Source: Pyricularia pennisetigena
Taxonomy: Eukaryota; Ascomycota; Sordariomycetes; Magnaporthales; Pyriculariaceae
Length of the DNA stretch: 64,000 bases
Assembly: GCF_004337985.1 (NCBI RefSeq)
Contig: NC_043742.1
Coordinates: 4,825,259 to 4,889,258 of the forward strand
Direction: 5' to 3'
The notes beneath the pieces are model-generated. The model saw only the letters and a program-made list of their open reading frames with translations. It was not told where the DNA came from and did no database searches. Positions 24,542-35,232 of this stretch are shown piece by piece. How positions within the stretch are numbered: position 1 is the first letter of the stretch; each line of letters begins with the position of its first letter. A program made the position numbers and the translations under genes.

Positions 24542-25244
24542 ATGGCGACGAATCCACCTCCAGAAATCCCGGCGGAGCAGCCGCCTGTGGCATCGCAGGC
24601 AGCCGGCGAGCAGCAGCCTGAAGAGGAACAGCCGGCGCCTCTGCCCGAGCCCAAGGCCGTGACGCGCAAGGACATACCACTGAAGGACTTTTTGGCCAAG
24701 ATGGACGACTATGCACCAATTGTACATACGGCCCCCCCTCTTCCCATTATTCCACCCCCGGACTGACAAGGAGGTAAAATAAAAACAAACTTTACAGATT
24801 CCCGACGCCGTGACCAACTACTACATGACGCGAGCGGGCCTCCCGCCGCCGCCGCAGACGGACCAGCGCCTCGCGCGGCTGCTGGCTCTGGCGACACAAA
24901 AGTTCATCGCCGACATCGCGGCCGACGCCTACCAGTACAGCCGCATCCGCGCCTCCAACTCGTCGGCCAGCAACAACCCCATGGGCCACCTCGGCGCCGC
25001 CGCCGGCTTCCCCGTTCCCGGCCAGCCCGGCGGCGTCCCGGGCGGTGCCGGCGGTGCAGGTGGCGGAGGAGGTGCCGGTGGCAAGGATGCCGGTCGTGGC
25101 CCGCCTCTCGGAGTGCAGAGGCCCGGCTACGGCGGTGGCGGCCAGGGCGGCGGCCAGAACAGAACCGTGCTGACCATGGAGGACCTGGGCATGGCCGTCG
25201 GCGAGTACGGCGTCAATGTCAAGAGGAGCGAGTTCTACAGGTGA
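24542..25244 (+). CDS. TAF10: TFIID/SAGA subunit TAF10
   Basis: A histone-fold subunit shared by TFIID and SAGA, acting in RNA polymerase II initiation. Exons are 24542-24721 and 24798-25244 (76-nt intron with donor GTACAT), 208 residues. The N-terminus is Pro/Glu/Gln-rich. The conserved core runs from [18 protein letters not shown] across the intron into [14 protein letters not shown], then [22 protein letters not shown], which is the family signature. A Gly-rich insertion of about 65 residues splits the histone fold, as in other filamentous fungi, before the final helix [26 protein letters not shown] region. It starts 261 bases after the propeller gene on the same strand and is convergent with RSM19. 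Confidence 0.93.
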
Positions 25245-25740
25245 ACGTGGCGGGAGCCTGTGGGGAGGGAGAGCGAACAAGTCTCGATGGGAGGCTTTCT
25301 TTATTGCTTTACATTCTTTTGCTACTGCACACATGCGGCGTTCTGGGTTTAGGAGGGCTGGGGCTTTGGCGTTATAGATTGGGCGTGGTTTTTTTGCACA
25401 CATCAACATGCATATTCTTTTTTTCTAGTCTAGTCAGTCACCAAAGGGTTGCATATTCAGTCGTCCTTCATATGTATTCTCCTTACGTAGGGATCTGGTG
25501 AGCATCACTCTCTGGATGGGGAGTAACTGGAAAATAAAAAGAGAGCTGGCATGACCTCTCGTTTTCTTGCTGGACCTCTCTATGTCCACAGGATATACAA
25601 TAAAAGTACAAGTAATGGCGTCTAATGCAAGAGTTCTTTACCGGAACAAAGACCTAGCACCATCGCCGTAACAATCGTAGCATTGGTCCACAGCCACACG
25701 CCTCTTCTCCAAACAGTGGTAATCTTTTTTTGTTTTAATT
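25245..25740. other. Convergent 3' flanks of TAF10 and RSM19
   Basis: About 500 bases with T-rich stretches and no supported gene; probably the two 3' UTRs. Confidence 0.6.
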
Positions 25741-26317
25741 TTATTTCTTGTTCCAGATGAAGGGTTTCCGTGTCCTGGTTAGGTGGTGTTAGCACTAACT
25801 AGTATTCCTGCCCAAGCGACTCTTGCCAAAAAAAAACCCCCCAGCCAGCCAGGTTTTCAGGAGGGGTTAGACTTACGGCGAAAACTCTCCCAGCTTGTGT
25901 CCGACCATATCTTCTGTTATTTGCACCTCGTGGTAGACCTTGCCGTTGTAGACCTGAAACTTGAGACCGACAAAGTTTGGCAGAATCGTGGCGGCGCGGG
26001 CCTGTGTCCTGATGGGCCTCGGGGTGACGCCTGGTGTGACTTTAGGAATGGGGAGGCTGCGTACGCAAGAAAACTCTGTTTGTCAGCAACGCAATCGTTA
26101 TCGTCGGTCGATCGTCGTTTACGTTCGTGGGTGTGTTCTGATCGATTCGGGCAGAGAGCAGAGAGATATGAGCAGAAGGCTTACGGGACGATGTGCGGGC
26201 CTGTTGTGGTAGAATTTGATATTGAATTAGCATTGCGTTCGATACTGGGAACATGCAGAACTCGCTAAGCTCACCCTTCCACACTGATCGCTTGAGTAGG
26301 CACCTGGTCGGCTGCAT
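25741..26317 (-). CDS. RSM19: Mitochondrial ribosomal protein uS19m
   Basis: A small-subunit mitochondrial ribosomal protein. It is hidden from simple frame scans because it has four short exons on the minus strand: 26317-26275, 26200-26185, 26056-25877 and 25774-25741, giving 90 residues. The second exon is only 16 nt and encodes the PHIV core. Joined, the protein reads [25 protein letters not shown], then [24 protein letters not shown] and [20 protein letters not shown], with the usual uS19 GEFSPTRK end. All introns have GT donors and AG acceptors (74, 128 and 102 nt) and phases agree. Length and basic charge fit the family. The product recognition is firm; the microexon is supported by the frame and by the family's conserved residues. 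Confidence 0.9.
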
Positions 26318-27352
26318 GTTGTCGGCGGCTTTGTTTGTTTTTGGCGGGACGGGGTTTATTGGTTGTGATCAGGGAGGTCGTTTTCCGGTGCGGCATGCCA
26401 TCATGGTCGGCCGAAATTCTCTGGAGCTAGGGGACAAACTCCAGTCGCGTCGAGACGGTGACCCACCCGCGAAGCGGACCCACGTGATTGTTTGGCGGCA
26501 TTTCCATCGACAATACAGAGTTGTTTCTCGTTGTTTTACTGAATCTCTTTCCCGATGGCAAATTCAGAATCATCCTTCAAACTAGAACTATTCTAGACTC
26601 TAGACTCTAGACTCTAGACTAGTTCCAATTGTACGGAAATGTCTTGCCATTTTCCAAATTCCAGGAACCTCTGTGCCATGAACCAGCTAACTTGATTAAA
26701 TGACGCCCACTTCTTCAAGGCTTATCAATGGTCTGCAGATTTCACAAAGGCCTTGTTAAGTGTGGCCATACTTATGATCTAAGATCCAAAAGGAAGCTTG
26801 CGCCCTCGTTAGGGCCTTAAGTGAAACAACGAAAAAAAAAAGTGTCAGACTTCAATCTATTAAATAGAAAATCTCTATCCATACAAAAAAGACCATCTTT
26901 CTGCAGAGGGAGCTCGGGCCGTGCCGCTAAGAGGATCAAAAATCCCAGGCATGCAGTCTTTGTCGAGTTGCCTGATGATTTTGGGGGACTGAACTGGCCC
27001 AGTTCAATTGTTCAACTGGCCTTGATGCTTCTACTTCCTTCCACACCAAGGTAGTCCTGTTTAGGTAAGCATACAAACAACGAATCAGTGGCCATCAGCG
27101 CAGCTTGGCTTGTCCCCACCAGTCCGGGGCGCTGAAAGAAAGTATAACGCTTCACGCGCGACCCGGACAGCCCGGATGTATCCCAGGAGAAGGCCATCGT
27201 TTGTCCATTGATTACAGCGGACTGATTACCTTGGGCAAAGTCAACAAAAGAAAGCATTGATCTGAAAGCCAACCAATCAGTCTTTTTTTTTTTTCCTTTT
27301 CTTGGCTTTCAAATTGGGACCTGATCAAAACAGCACTTTTGGCTGCTCTGTT
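26318..27352. other. Divergent intergenic region with heptamer repeat
   Basis: About 1 kb between RSM19 and the DUF423 gene, probably holding both promoters. No open frame with support. The heptamer array at 26591-26622 is the only strong structure. Confidence 0.5.
26591..26622. repeat. Tandem heptamer (TCTAGAC)n
   Basis: About four and a half head-to-tail copies of a 7-bp unit (CTAGACT in one register). Each copy contains the palindrome TCTAGA. It lies ~270 bases upstream of RSM19's start codon and ~730 bases upstream of the DUF423 gene. It is not a telomere repeat. Confidence 0.85.
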
Positions 27353-27931
27353 ATGGCATCCTCGCCCAACGAGTCGAGCCCTCTATTGCCTGATCCCAAC
27401 AAGGAGCCCACGAAACGAGCCGAGATGAGCGCGTCGATGTACTGGCGCGTCGGAGCCGTCTACGGCGCCACGGCCGTGGCAATGGGTGCCTTTGGCGCCC
27501 ACGGGCTCAAGAAACGCATCACGGACCCGCAGAAGATTGCGAGCTGGGCCACGGCGGCTCATTACCAGGTACGTCGATGAGTTGGACGGGTGGGTGAGGG
27601 AGAAGAGAAAAAGGATACGAGGCAGGAGCTGGCATGTTTGCGTATGAATGTGCTGACAATCTCTTTTGTTTTTTTTTTTTTTTCTTTCTTTCTTTTAAAG
27701 CTGCTTCATTCCGGCGCTGTCATGCTGGCATCCGCGGTTGGAAGCGGAAACCCCATGGCGGCCGGCCTCTTCACGGCGGGTATGACCATGTTCAGCGGCA
27801 GCATCTACGCCTTGATCCTCGATCCGGAGAGATTCAAGTTCCTTGGTCCCGTGACACCCATCGGAGGAATTTGTCTTATCACTGGCTGGATTGCATTGGG
27901 CTTCTTCACCAAGCGTGGTCTGCGTCTATGA
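27353..27931 (+). CDS. DUF423 (TMEM256/YgdD-like) membrane protein
   Basis: A small integral membrane protein of unknown function, related to bacterial YgdD and animal TMEM256. Exons are 27353-27568 and 27701-27931 (132-nt intron with a long T tract before its AAAG acceptor), 148 residues. After a hydrophilic N-terminus come the family motifs: ATAVAMGAFGAHGLKKR, the TAAHYQ-LLHSGAVMLA stretch split by the intron, and two further hydrophobic segments ending in TPIGGICLITGWIALGFF. Four membrane helices are expected. It is convergent with the coiled-coil gene, with 256 bases between the stop codons. Confidence 0.9.
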
Positions 27932-28187
27932 TGGATGTCTTACACACAAAAAAATATCAAGGGTTGTTTTTGTCGCTCCTCTCACATGTACACCTCTTAG
28001 TCACAGAGTAGATACAAGTCCGCACAAGTTAGATATGTAAGAATAATCTGATATATTCCGTTTTAAAAATCCGATCTTGCTATTCGTAGGATCATGGGTA
28101 TCTAGTGCTAGCAGCTGCGCAGACGTTACACCTCATTACATTACACATGCTCATGTTCGTCAGTCAGAAAAGTTATAAGACAAGAAA

Positions 28188-30572
28188 TTACTCGGCCTTG
28201 GCCTCCTCCTTCTTCTGCTCGCTCAGCTCCTTGACCTTGGCCTCGAGCTCTGTTGTCCTCGACTCGGCCGCAGTAGCCTTGGTCTGCCACTCCTCAGCCT
28301 TGGCGCTGAGCTCCTTGGACTCCTTCTCGGCGTCGGCGAGGCGCTTGCTCAGGGACTTGGTCTCCTCCTCGACCTTCTTGAGCTTGGCCGTGGTCTCCTC
28401 GCCAAGCTTGACAGCAGCCTGCGACTCGGCCAAGAGACCCTCGAGCTTGGTAACCTTGGACTGCGCGTCCTCGGCGGCCTTCTTGGCCTCCTTTGTGGCT
28501 GCCGTCTCGGTCTCGAGAGCCTTCTTGGCGTCTGCTGCCGATGCCTTCTCAGCCTCGAGGGCCTTCTTGGCGTCTGCTGCCGTTGCCTTCTCAGCCTCGA
28601 GGGCCTTCTTGGCGTCTGCTGCCGTTGCCTTCTCAGCCTCGAGGGCCTTCTTGGCGTCTGCTGCCGATGCCTTCTCAGCCTCAAGGGCCTTCTGGGCCTC
28701 AGCCAGTGCAGCCTTGTCGGCCTCCGAAGCCTTTTTGACCTCAGCGTGGGCGGTCTTCTCCGACTCCAAAGCCTTCTGGGCCTCGGCAACAGCCGATGTG
28801 CTGGCCTCTGAAGACTTCTTGGTCTTGGCATGGGCAGCCTTCTCAGCCTCGAGGGCCTTCTGGGCCTCCTGGGCGGTGGTCTTCTCAGACTCGACAGCCT
28901 TCTTGGCGTCGGCCGCGGCAGCCTTCTCGGCTTCCAGGGCAGACTTGGTCTCAGCGTGGGCGGCCTTCTCAGCCTCGACAGCCTTTTGAGCCTCGGCGAC
29001 AGCAGACTTTTGCGTCTCGAGAGCGGTGTTGGCATCGGCCTTGGAGGCCTTCTCAGACTCCAGGCTCTTGTTAGCCTCGGCCACAGCGGCCTTCTCGGTT
29101 TCCAATGCAGTCTTGGTCTCAGCATGTGCCTTCTTCTCGGCCTCCAAAGCGGCCTTGGTCTCGGCGTGGGCAGTCTTCTCAGCCTCAACGGCCTTCTTGG
29201 CCTCGGCTGCGGCGGCCTTCTCGGCTTCGACAGCACTCTTGGCCTCAGCGTGAGCCTTCTGCTCAGCTTCCAATGCAGACTTTGCATCGGCTGCAGCCTT
29301 CTCGGCCTCGGCGCGCGAAGCCTTTTCAGCCTCGAGCGCCTTGGAGGCCTCGGCACCGGCAGATTTGTCAGAGTCGAGCGACGACTTGGCGCTTGCAAGC
29401 TCGGCTTGGGTCTTCTCCAAGCTAGCCTGCTTCTCGGCTACACTAGCCTCGGCAGCCTTGAGCTTTGCCAGCAGATCCTCGGTCTCCTTCGTCTTGGCCT
29501 GGACTTGAGCATTAGCGTCATCCAGGGACTTCTTTTGCGTCTCAGCCTCCTGGGTAAGCTTGTCGGATTGCGATTTGGCCGCGGCAAGGTCCTCCTCGAG
29601 CTTGCTGATCTTGGTCTTCAGGGTAGCTGCTTCAGCCTGGGCGGTCTCGGTGCCCTTGTTGGCAGCCGCGAGGTCCTCCTCCAACTTGGCGATCTTGGCG
29701 TTCAGAGCGGTGACCTCACTCTTGGCCTCCTCGGTGCCCTTGCTTGCAGCAGCCTGGGCATCCTTCTTGGTAGCATCCAGATCAGCCTGAAGGCCCTTGA
29801 TCTGCTCCTCCAGCTTGGTCTTGGTGGTGGCGGCCTCTTCGTTGGCACGGGAGAGGTCGGCCTTGGCGGTGTCGAGATCCGATGTCAAGGCAGCAATCTT
29901 GGCATCGAGCTCGGCCTTGAGTGTGTCCTTGGCCGAGTTGGTCTCCTCAAGAAGCTTGCTTTGTTCTTGGCGGAGTGTGGTGATGGTGCTTTGGGCAGAG
30001 TCGTTCTTGGAAGAGACATCGGCAACTTCGGACTTGAGCTTCTCAACCTGGGCGTTCAGCTCGGCCTTGGCCTGCTCAAGAGCATTCTGATAGTGACAGC
30101 ATGTTAGCTTATGTGGGACTAGGTAATAAAAAAAATATAAAAAAAAGGCATGGTGAACTGGCGAGGATGTTTGACTTACAATCTTCTCCTGGGCCTCCTT
30201 CTCGGCGCTCTCCTTGGCCTTCTGTGCCTCGGCCAGTTGTTGGTCGACGGCGGCCTTCTCCTTGGTCAAGCTCTCGACCTTGGCGTTCACCTGGTCAATG
30301 TTCTTGAGCAGGTCCTTGATCTCACTGTCCCTGGTGCTCAGGTCCTCGCTCGCCTTCTTGAGCTTGGCCTCGAGTTCCGTCTTCTCATCCTCCAGAGGCT
30401 TCTTGGCGGCAGCGAGCTCATCGGCACGCTGAACCAAGTTCTTGATCTCGGAATCCCGGGTGTCTAGTTGAGTCTTGGTGGCATCAAGCTTCTCCTGGAG
30501 CTCCTTGACCTTAGTCTGGAGCTCCTTGGAGTCGCCTGAGCTGCTGCTGCTGCTGCTGAAGAGCCAACCCAT
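28188..30572 (-). CDS. Ala/Lys/Glu heptad-repeat coiled-coil protein
   Basis: Specific function unknown. Minus-strand exons are 30572-30180 and 30086-28188 (93-nt intron), 763 residues, almost all predicted long coiled coil. Residues 1-20 are MGWLFSS plus a Ser run; Gly2 and Ser6 fit an N-myristoylation sequence, so membrane tethering is possible. The rest is built of heptads; from roughly residue 400 to 700 it consists of a degenerate 14-residue unit around KKALEAEKASAADA (two heptads). The start was placed at this Met because the upstream in-frame extension (to 30782) is unlike the rest and lacks heptads. Such proteins may be scaffolds or septal/eisosome-like structural components, but no known family was recognised. 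Confidence 0.85.
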   Translation of the reverse strand: MGWLFSSSSSSSGDSKELQTKVKELQEKLDATKTQLDTRDSEIKNLVQRADELAAAKKPLEDEKTELEAKLKKASEDLSTRDSEIKDLLKNIDQVNAKVESLTKEKAAVDQQLAEAQKAKESAEKEAQEKIVSQTSSPVHHAFFLYFFYYLVPHKLTCCHYQNALEQAKAELNAQVEKLKSEVADVSSKNDSAQSTITTLRQEQSKLLEETNSAKDTLKAELDAKIAALTSDLDTAKADLSRANEEAATTKTKLEEQIKGLQADLDATKKDAQAAASKGTEEAKSEVTALNAKIAKLEEDLAAANKGTETAQAEAATLKTKISKLEEDLAAAKSQSDKLTQEAETQKKSLDDANAQVQAKTKETEDLLAKLKAAEASVAEKQASLEKTQAELASAKSSLDSDKSAGAEASKALEAEKASRAEAEKAAADAKSALEAEQKAHAEAKSAVEAEKAAAAEAKKAVEAEKTAHAETKAALEAEKKAHAETKTALETEKAAVAEANKSLESEKASKADANTALETQKSAVAEAQKAVEAEKAAHAETKSALEAEKAAAADAKKAVESEKTTAQEAQKALEAEKAAHAKTKKSSEASTSAVAEAQKALESEKTAHAEVKKASEADKAALAEAQKALEAEKASAADAKKALEAEKATAADAKKALEAEKATAADAKKALEAEKASAADAKKALETETAATKEAKKAAEDAQSKVTKLEGLLAESQAAVKLGEETTAKLKKVEEETKSLSKRLADAEKESKELSAKAEEWQTKATAAESRTTELEAKVKELSEQKKEEAKAE
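28519..28686. repeat. Four 42-bp tandem repeats
   Basis: Four consecutive, nearly identical 42-bp units (28519, 28561, 28603, 28645), each encoding 14 residues or two heptads of the coiled-coil protein. Copies differ at only one or two positions, so expansion looks recent; more diverged copies extend to about 29340. Confidence 0.95.
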
Positions 30573-33410
30573 AGTGTGTCTGAAGGATATTAGAGATAGG
30601 TGGCAGCGACGGCTTCGTCCTATGAGCTGTAGCTGACTTTTGACAGCAGCTAACAAATGGGAGAGAGGAAGGTTAGCTCCAAGGCAACCAGACAGACAGT
30701 CAATCAAAGACTGGAGAAGCGTCGAGCTGCATCTGTCACCCAACAGTAGACGAAGATGAACAGCACGGACATGAAGATCCACGACCTGAGTCTGGCGGTG
30801 ACAGCAAACACTTACAAACAGAATCTGATAATTGGTTGTAATGGGATGCTTGCTTCACCGGTCTGGATATCTGCAGACAGGCGGGACGATGCGAGGTAAA
30901 GAACTAAAAGAAGTCTGGATCGATATGCAGGTCTGATATTAGAGAGGGGGAGATGAGCAGCTAAAAAAACAAACCGTGTGGTGAGAGGAGCCACGACGTC
31001 GAGGTCATGCACAGTGGTAGCACGATAAAAAAAAAACAAAAAAAAAAAAGATAAAAAAAAATGTTTTTTTTTTTACTGGAGAGCCCTGCATCCAGCAGTC
31101 CAGGGTCTACCTGCAGGGTACACAAACGGTGCAACGTAGCTGCAGCAACTGGTGGGGCCGTGCTACTTGGACCACTAGAAACGGTCATGTGGAGCGCTAA
31201 ATCCCCACTGGACCACAGCTTCATTTCTGCAAGTGGCTGCCCGATCTGGCATCCCGTCAAAGCCGTTCTACACCCCTCCAGTCAAACAATCACAGACAGG
31301 ATGCAATCACTTTGCACCCATGCAAGATGGCTGGGCTCCATGTCAATCCGTTCCGTTCGTCTTTGCAGGGCTTTCACCGCCTTGTGATAGACCTTGGTTT
31401 TGATTTTGACCGCCTCCAGAATATCACTCGGCATAGATTGCTCGATGTTTTAGTTTGTCCAGTTCGATAGCCACGGAACAACAACTAACTGGCGGGGAGG
31501 TCCGGGTGAGCGGCATCAACAAAGCAATCAATGCCTTTGGTGCGTTTGCTATTTTTGCCGCCCGAGCGTCAAGCACCGAGCACATCATAAACAAACAAGC
31601 AGAAGAAGACTACTACTGTAGACTAGGCACATGCATGTTCAGTAAGTAAACAGCCCACCCTGTCTCTCTGTTGAGCAAAATCCGCACCAGTTGGGTGATC
31701 GACAGTGGAACGAACAAAATCCTCTCCCATACATACATAGTACATATACGGAGCGGCTTGCACTAAAAATGCTTGGGCTGGAGCCACAAAAACCCGAGGC
31801 GTCGAGCCCAGCCAGCATGGATGCCGGCGTGCAGTTCCAACCTCTCTGGGCGCACACACACTTTTTGATAGATTTTATGCACATTTTATGGCATTGGATA
31901 TGATTTTCGTGGTCACTGGTTTTATGCTCCGGGCTTCCCTACATTATCATAATGTCTCTCTGATTCAATGGTCTTCTGTTGTTCTCTTCGGAGGTTCTTT
32001 CCCTTTCTCATTTTGTTGCATTCACCCCCCCTTCCCTCCTCTTCCATCTTATCCATCTGGGTATCTGTCTCCTCTGTTTTGGATCGGATATAATTTCGCC
32101 CCGCTTGGATTTGTCCCTCCAAGGCAACAGTCCCCTCCAGCCTACGACTCAGTTTTCACTGACACGTAGGCAATGCAAACACGATGGAAATGTATTGTAC
32201 TACGTACCGGCCTAAGATGTGCCTAGTCATCGTCTGGCTCGGGCAGTTTCGGGTCTCAATTAAGGTCTCCGCCACGTCCTTGTCCGGATCCCAAAATGAG
32301 CCCGACGAGATGGTGTGAAGCTTGCCATCTCGATCCCATAATTAATTGTACAAGTTTTTTTTTTTTTTTTTTTTTCTCTCTCCTTTGCCCAGTTTTGAAA
32401 GTCTGGCCGCGCCACCGTTCGTCCTGCGGTACGCCATACCCTACTTAGCTTGATCATAATCTCTTATCAAGTTGTCGTTGACGGCACTATGACGGCTGCC
32501 CCGCCTGCCATTTCGCTTGCCTTTTTGTTCAAGTACATACTGTACTCACCAAGCTACGTATCTTGTTCCCGCAAATTCCATCATCAACCCCGCCCGGGGC
32601 AGCGCCAGTGTTTTTTTTTTCTTCTTTATTCCTTGCCGAGAAATGATCACTTCGTAATAATTACTTTTGTTGACGGCGTGATGGTTCGGAGTCGTATTTG
32701 TTTACATTTCGGTACATGGATCTGGCTTGTTAAACAAACAAGTAGGTTGGGGCCAAAGCTGACCATTTATTGATCATTATACTTAGCGCCTACCAACCGA
32801 GAAGGCCGTGGGCCAATGGCGGTGGGGCTAGCCCAGGGTTGACGCGCAGATGGCAGATGGCAGATGGCAGCGAGATAACAATTGCTTATTGACGTTGGAC
32901 TCGGCCTTAATTTGAAGGGCTTTTTTTTTTTTTTGTTGGCCGTCCCCCCCCTACTGCAACGCACATGCAACCGAGCAAATGTGACTGGTTGGGTATCTCA
33001 GATGTTGGCAAACAAGCATCAAAAAAAATGCAGCCAGCAAGCAGCCCTTTCATGGGGGTTACGGAGCGTCCGCGGACTATGGAAATGTTGCGTTTACAGT
33101 AGGCGACATGCAACATGCATAAACCCAAACGGTTCAGCAATCCGGGGTATCCGATAAATCATTAACATTAAATTGACTCGTGCTCATGAGCCAAACCCTG
33201 CCCGTCTGTGCTGCCGGGCCCCAGCTGTCTATCTGTCCGAGTACCCACGTCTGCGGCACGTCTTAGTTGGTACTGTATATTACCCCTTGAGCAGGGACAC
33301 CTCATGCTGCACAATATTGGCATTCATGCTCGGCAGGTATACAAGGCAGATGGCACGCGGCAATCTAACCCGTCGAACCACCCGTCGATGAGTGTCATCG
33401 GGGTACGGGC
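30573..33410. other. Long intergenic region, no supported gene
   Basis: 2.8 kb between the coiled-coil gene's start and the 3' end of the secreted-protein gene. It contains A/T homopolymers (31027-31075, T run at 32355-32375, T run near 32921-32934) and a short 7-bp triplication (AGATGGC) at about 32847-32871. Open frames here are short and without domain or signal-peptide support. Confidence 0.5.
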
Positions 33411-34170
33411 TCAAGCAGCACGCACGAAGCCCCTGAACTCTCCCTTCTTCAGGGGCGAGTCGGCACTCTTCAGAAGACGAATCTCGTACTGGTCGAACGG
33501 CTCACAGGCGCTGGCCTTCTTCCTCGAGAAGGCCCAGGTGGTGGATCCGCTGTCGCCCATGAAGACGCCGGGCTGCTGCGTGCCGTTGGCGAAGAAGTGA
33601 TCGTGGGGGGTCAAGGGCCGGTGGGCCACGGGACCTTGACCGACCAAGATGACGTTTTCGTCCTCGCTTCCGGAAAGGGTGAGACGCCTCCAGTCGCCGT
33701 GCGTGCGGGTGCGGAGTCCCTCCTCGCCGCCGTCGGGGAAGCACTTGGTCACGGCCTTGGCGAGATCCTGGCGGACGGCGATTCCGATCTATCGACGGCG
33801 TGGTTCCTCGATGTCAGCCATGATTACCTATCTATATTATATATGAAAGGGGATACCAGATTGTCTTTTTTTTTTTCTGTCTCCCCAGAAGAGGTATGCT
33901 TACCCTTGCAATTGCCAGGTTGGTGTTTGCCAGATTTCCCACCACGGTACCGGCGAACGGCAGGACAGGCTCCTCGGTCGAGTCGGCATAGAATATGAAC
34001 TCGGTAGCCTCGCCGGTGGCGGGATCGAAGGTCGGGTACGAGGAGCATGCTCTCGGCTTGGCGACGGCTGAAACCTGGGGAAGGGCCCTGGCCTCGAGCG
34101 TGGAGGGGATCGCGTTGACGATGGTGCTCGCGAGAGCCGCGACTCCAAGGAGAGAGAACTGGGTGCGCAT
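33411..34170 (-). CDS. Secreted 214-residue protein, unknown family
   Basis: Not recognised. Minus-strand exons are 34170-33904 and 33788-33411 (115-nt intron, phase 0), 214 residues. A clear signal peptide (MRTQFSLLGVAALASTIVNA) is followed by a short propeptide-like stretch, then a domain with cysteines at 42, 105 and 184, an odd number. Segments include TGEATEFIFYAD, a helix (VRQDLAKAVTKCF), GDWRRLTLSGSEDENVILVGQG and a C-terminal DQYEIRLLKS. The alternation suggests a small alpha/beta extracellular fold. A TATA-like sequence (ATAAATA on the coding strand) lies near 34306-34312, about 140 bases upstream. Could be a secreted effector-type or wall protein; this is inference from size, signal peptide and neighbours. 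Confidence 0.78.
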
Positions 34171-34512
34171 CTTGAAAAGGAATGGAGCAGTGTCAAAAAA
34201 AAAAAGGGACCTGGGCGATGGGGAAAGCGATTGTGGGAGAAGGAGCTGTGGCAAGTGCTGTCTCTCTTCCTTCTACATGAGATCACAGACGAGGACGTTG
34301 GTGGGTATTTATCCTTATTTTGCCATCGGTTCAGCCAGCCAGCCCGTCCGCCTGTTGCCTGATGGCAAATTATACCATTGCGGAACCGCACCGAGGGTCA
34401 TTCGGGCTACCGGTACGGTGTGTCCTTGCAGAAAAGTTCCATGCCTGACTAGACAAGTGGAATCAAATCTCAACAATGGTGGATCAGATCTTACAGAAAG
34501 AACCAACGATGG

Positions 34513-34570
<58 letters not shown>
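34513..34570. repeat. 58-base poly-A tract
   Basis: An uninterrupted run of 58 A residues, the longest homopolymer here. No retroelement body or target-site duplication was found next to it, so a retroposon tail is not supported. Confidence 0.95.
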
Positions 34571-34572
<2 letters not shown>

Positions 34573-35146
34573 GAGTCGGCGACTGTGCCACGCAGAAAAA
34601 TGAGTGCTGGAGTCTTTCAGGGGGGTGCAAGGTTAATGATCCTTCCTGGCAAAAGCAGTTCTTTTTACTCAATCATTTTAGTGCCCAGGCAGCCTTCCCT
34701 CAATTACAAGCATACGAGGTGCTGTACATATGTGTGGTCCTTGTCGTCAGCCCAGGGGCGTATTGGAGCGAAGCGACTAACTCGTTTAGGGAACACACCG
34801 TTCCGCGGGGCAAGGCTGCCGCTCTACTGCTAGACTAATCATCATGTCTCATTTTATTCTTGACCTTTCTTGGGGCCAACAATGTTGCATACGGCTCTGT
34901 TCACATGATATTGAGGAGATCCATTCAAGGTGAGGGTCATACTATCACATTTTAACTTGGTACGACAGATTTACCATATCAGGCATTCGATTTCTCTTCA
35001 CTATGTTTCATGGGTAGTAAGCATTGTTGACCATCGCGCCGTGCAAAGAAGCGATCGCTCACACAAAGGACGACGAGCCACGAGGCAGATGGGCAGGCAG
35101 GCAGGTGTTTGTGGCACTACCATCCACTATCCCCGTATTTCATACT

Positions 35147-35150
<4 letters not shown>

Positions 35151-35196
<46 letters not shown>
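35151..35196. repeat. (TC)n microsatellite
   Basis: About 23 TC dinucleotides followed by a TTC-rich stretch, just beyond the 3' end of the CFEM gene. Confidence 0.95.
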
Positions 35197-35200
<4 letters not shown>

Positions 35201-35232
35201 TTCTTCTTCTTCGTCCTCGTCTTCGTCTTCTT

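Larger units (their letters stand above)
34171..35232. other. Intergenic with long poly-A and CT repeat
   Basis: No supported gene. It holds the longest homopolymer of the window (58 A at 34513-34570), a degenerate tRNA-like box on the minus strand at about 34750-34835, and a CT dinucleotide array near 35150-35196. Confidence 0.6.

Noticed and set aside
26591..26622. Heptamer array as a telomere-like repeat
   Set aside because: Fungal telomeres use TTAGGG; this unit differs and the array is short and internal.
28349..29398. 349-codon Arg/Pro-rich frame in another register
   Set aside because: Same repeat artefact, out of frame with the heptad coding sequence.
28830..30107. 425-codon plus-strand frame rich in Leu and Gly
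   Set aside because: It is a shadow of the repetitive coiled-coil gene; the repeat composition keeps the opposite frame open.
33208..33998. Plus-strand frames of ~130 codons
   Set aside because: Antisense to the secreted 214-residue protein, whose splice sites and signal peptide are coherent.
34513..34570. Poly-A as a retroposon tail
   Set aside because: No element body or target-site duplication was seen, and the tRNA-like box nearby has the wrong orientation for this tail.
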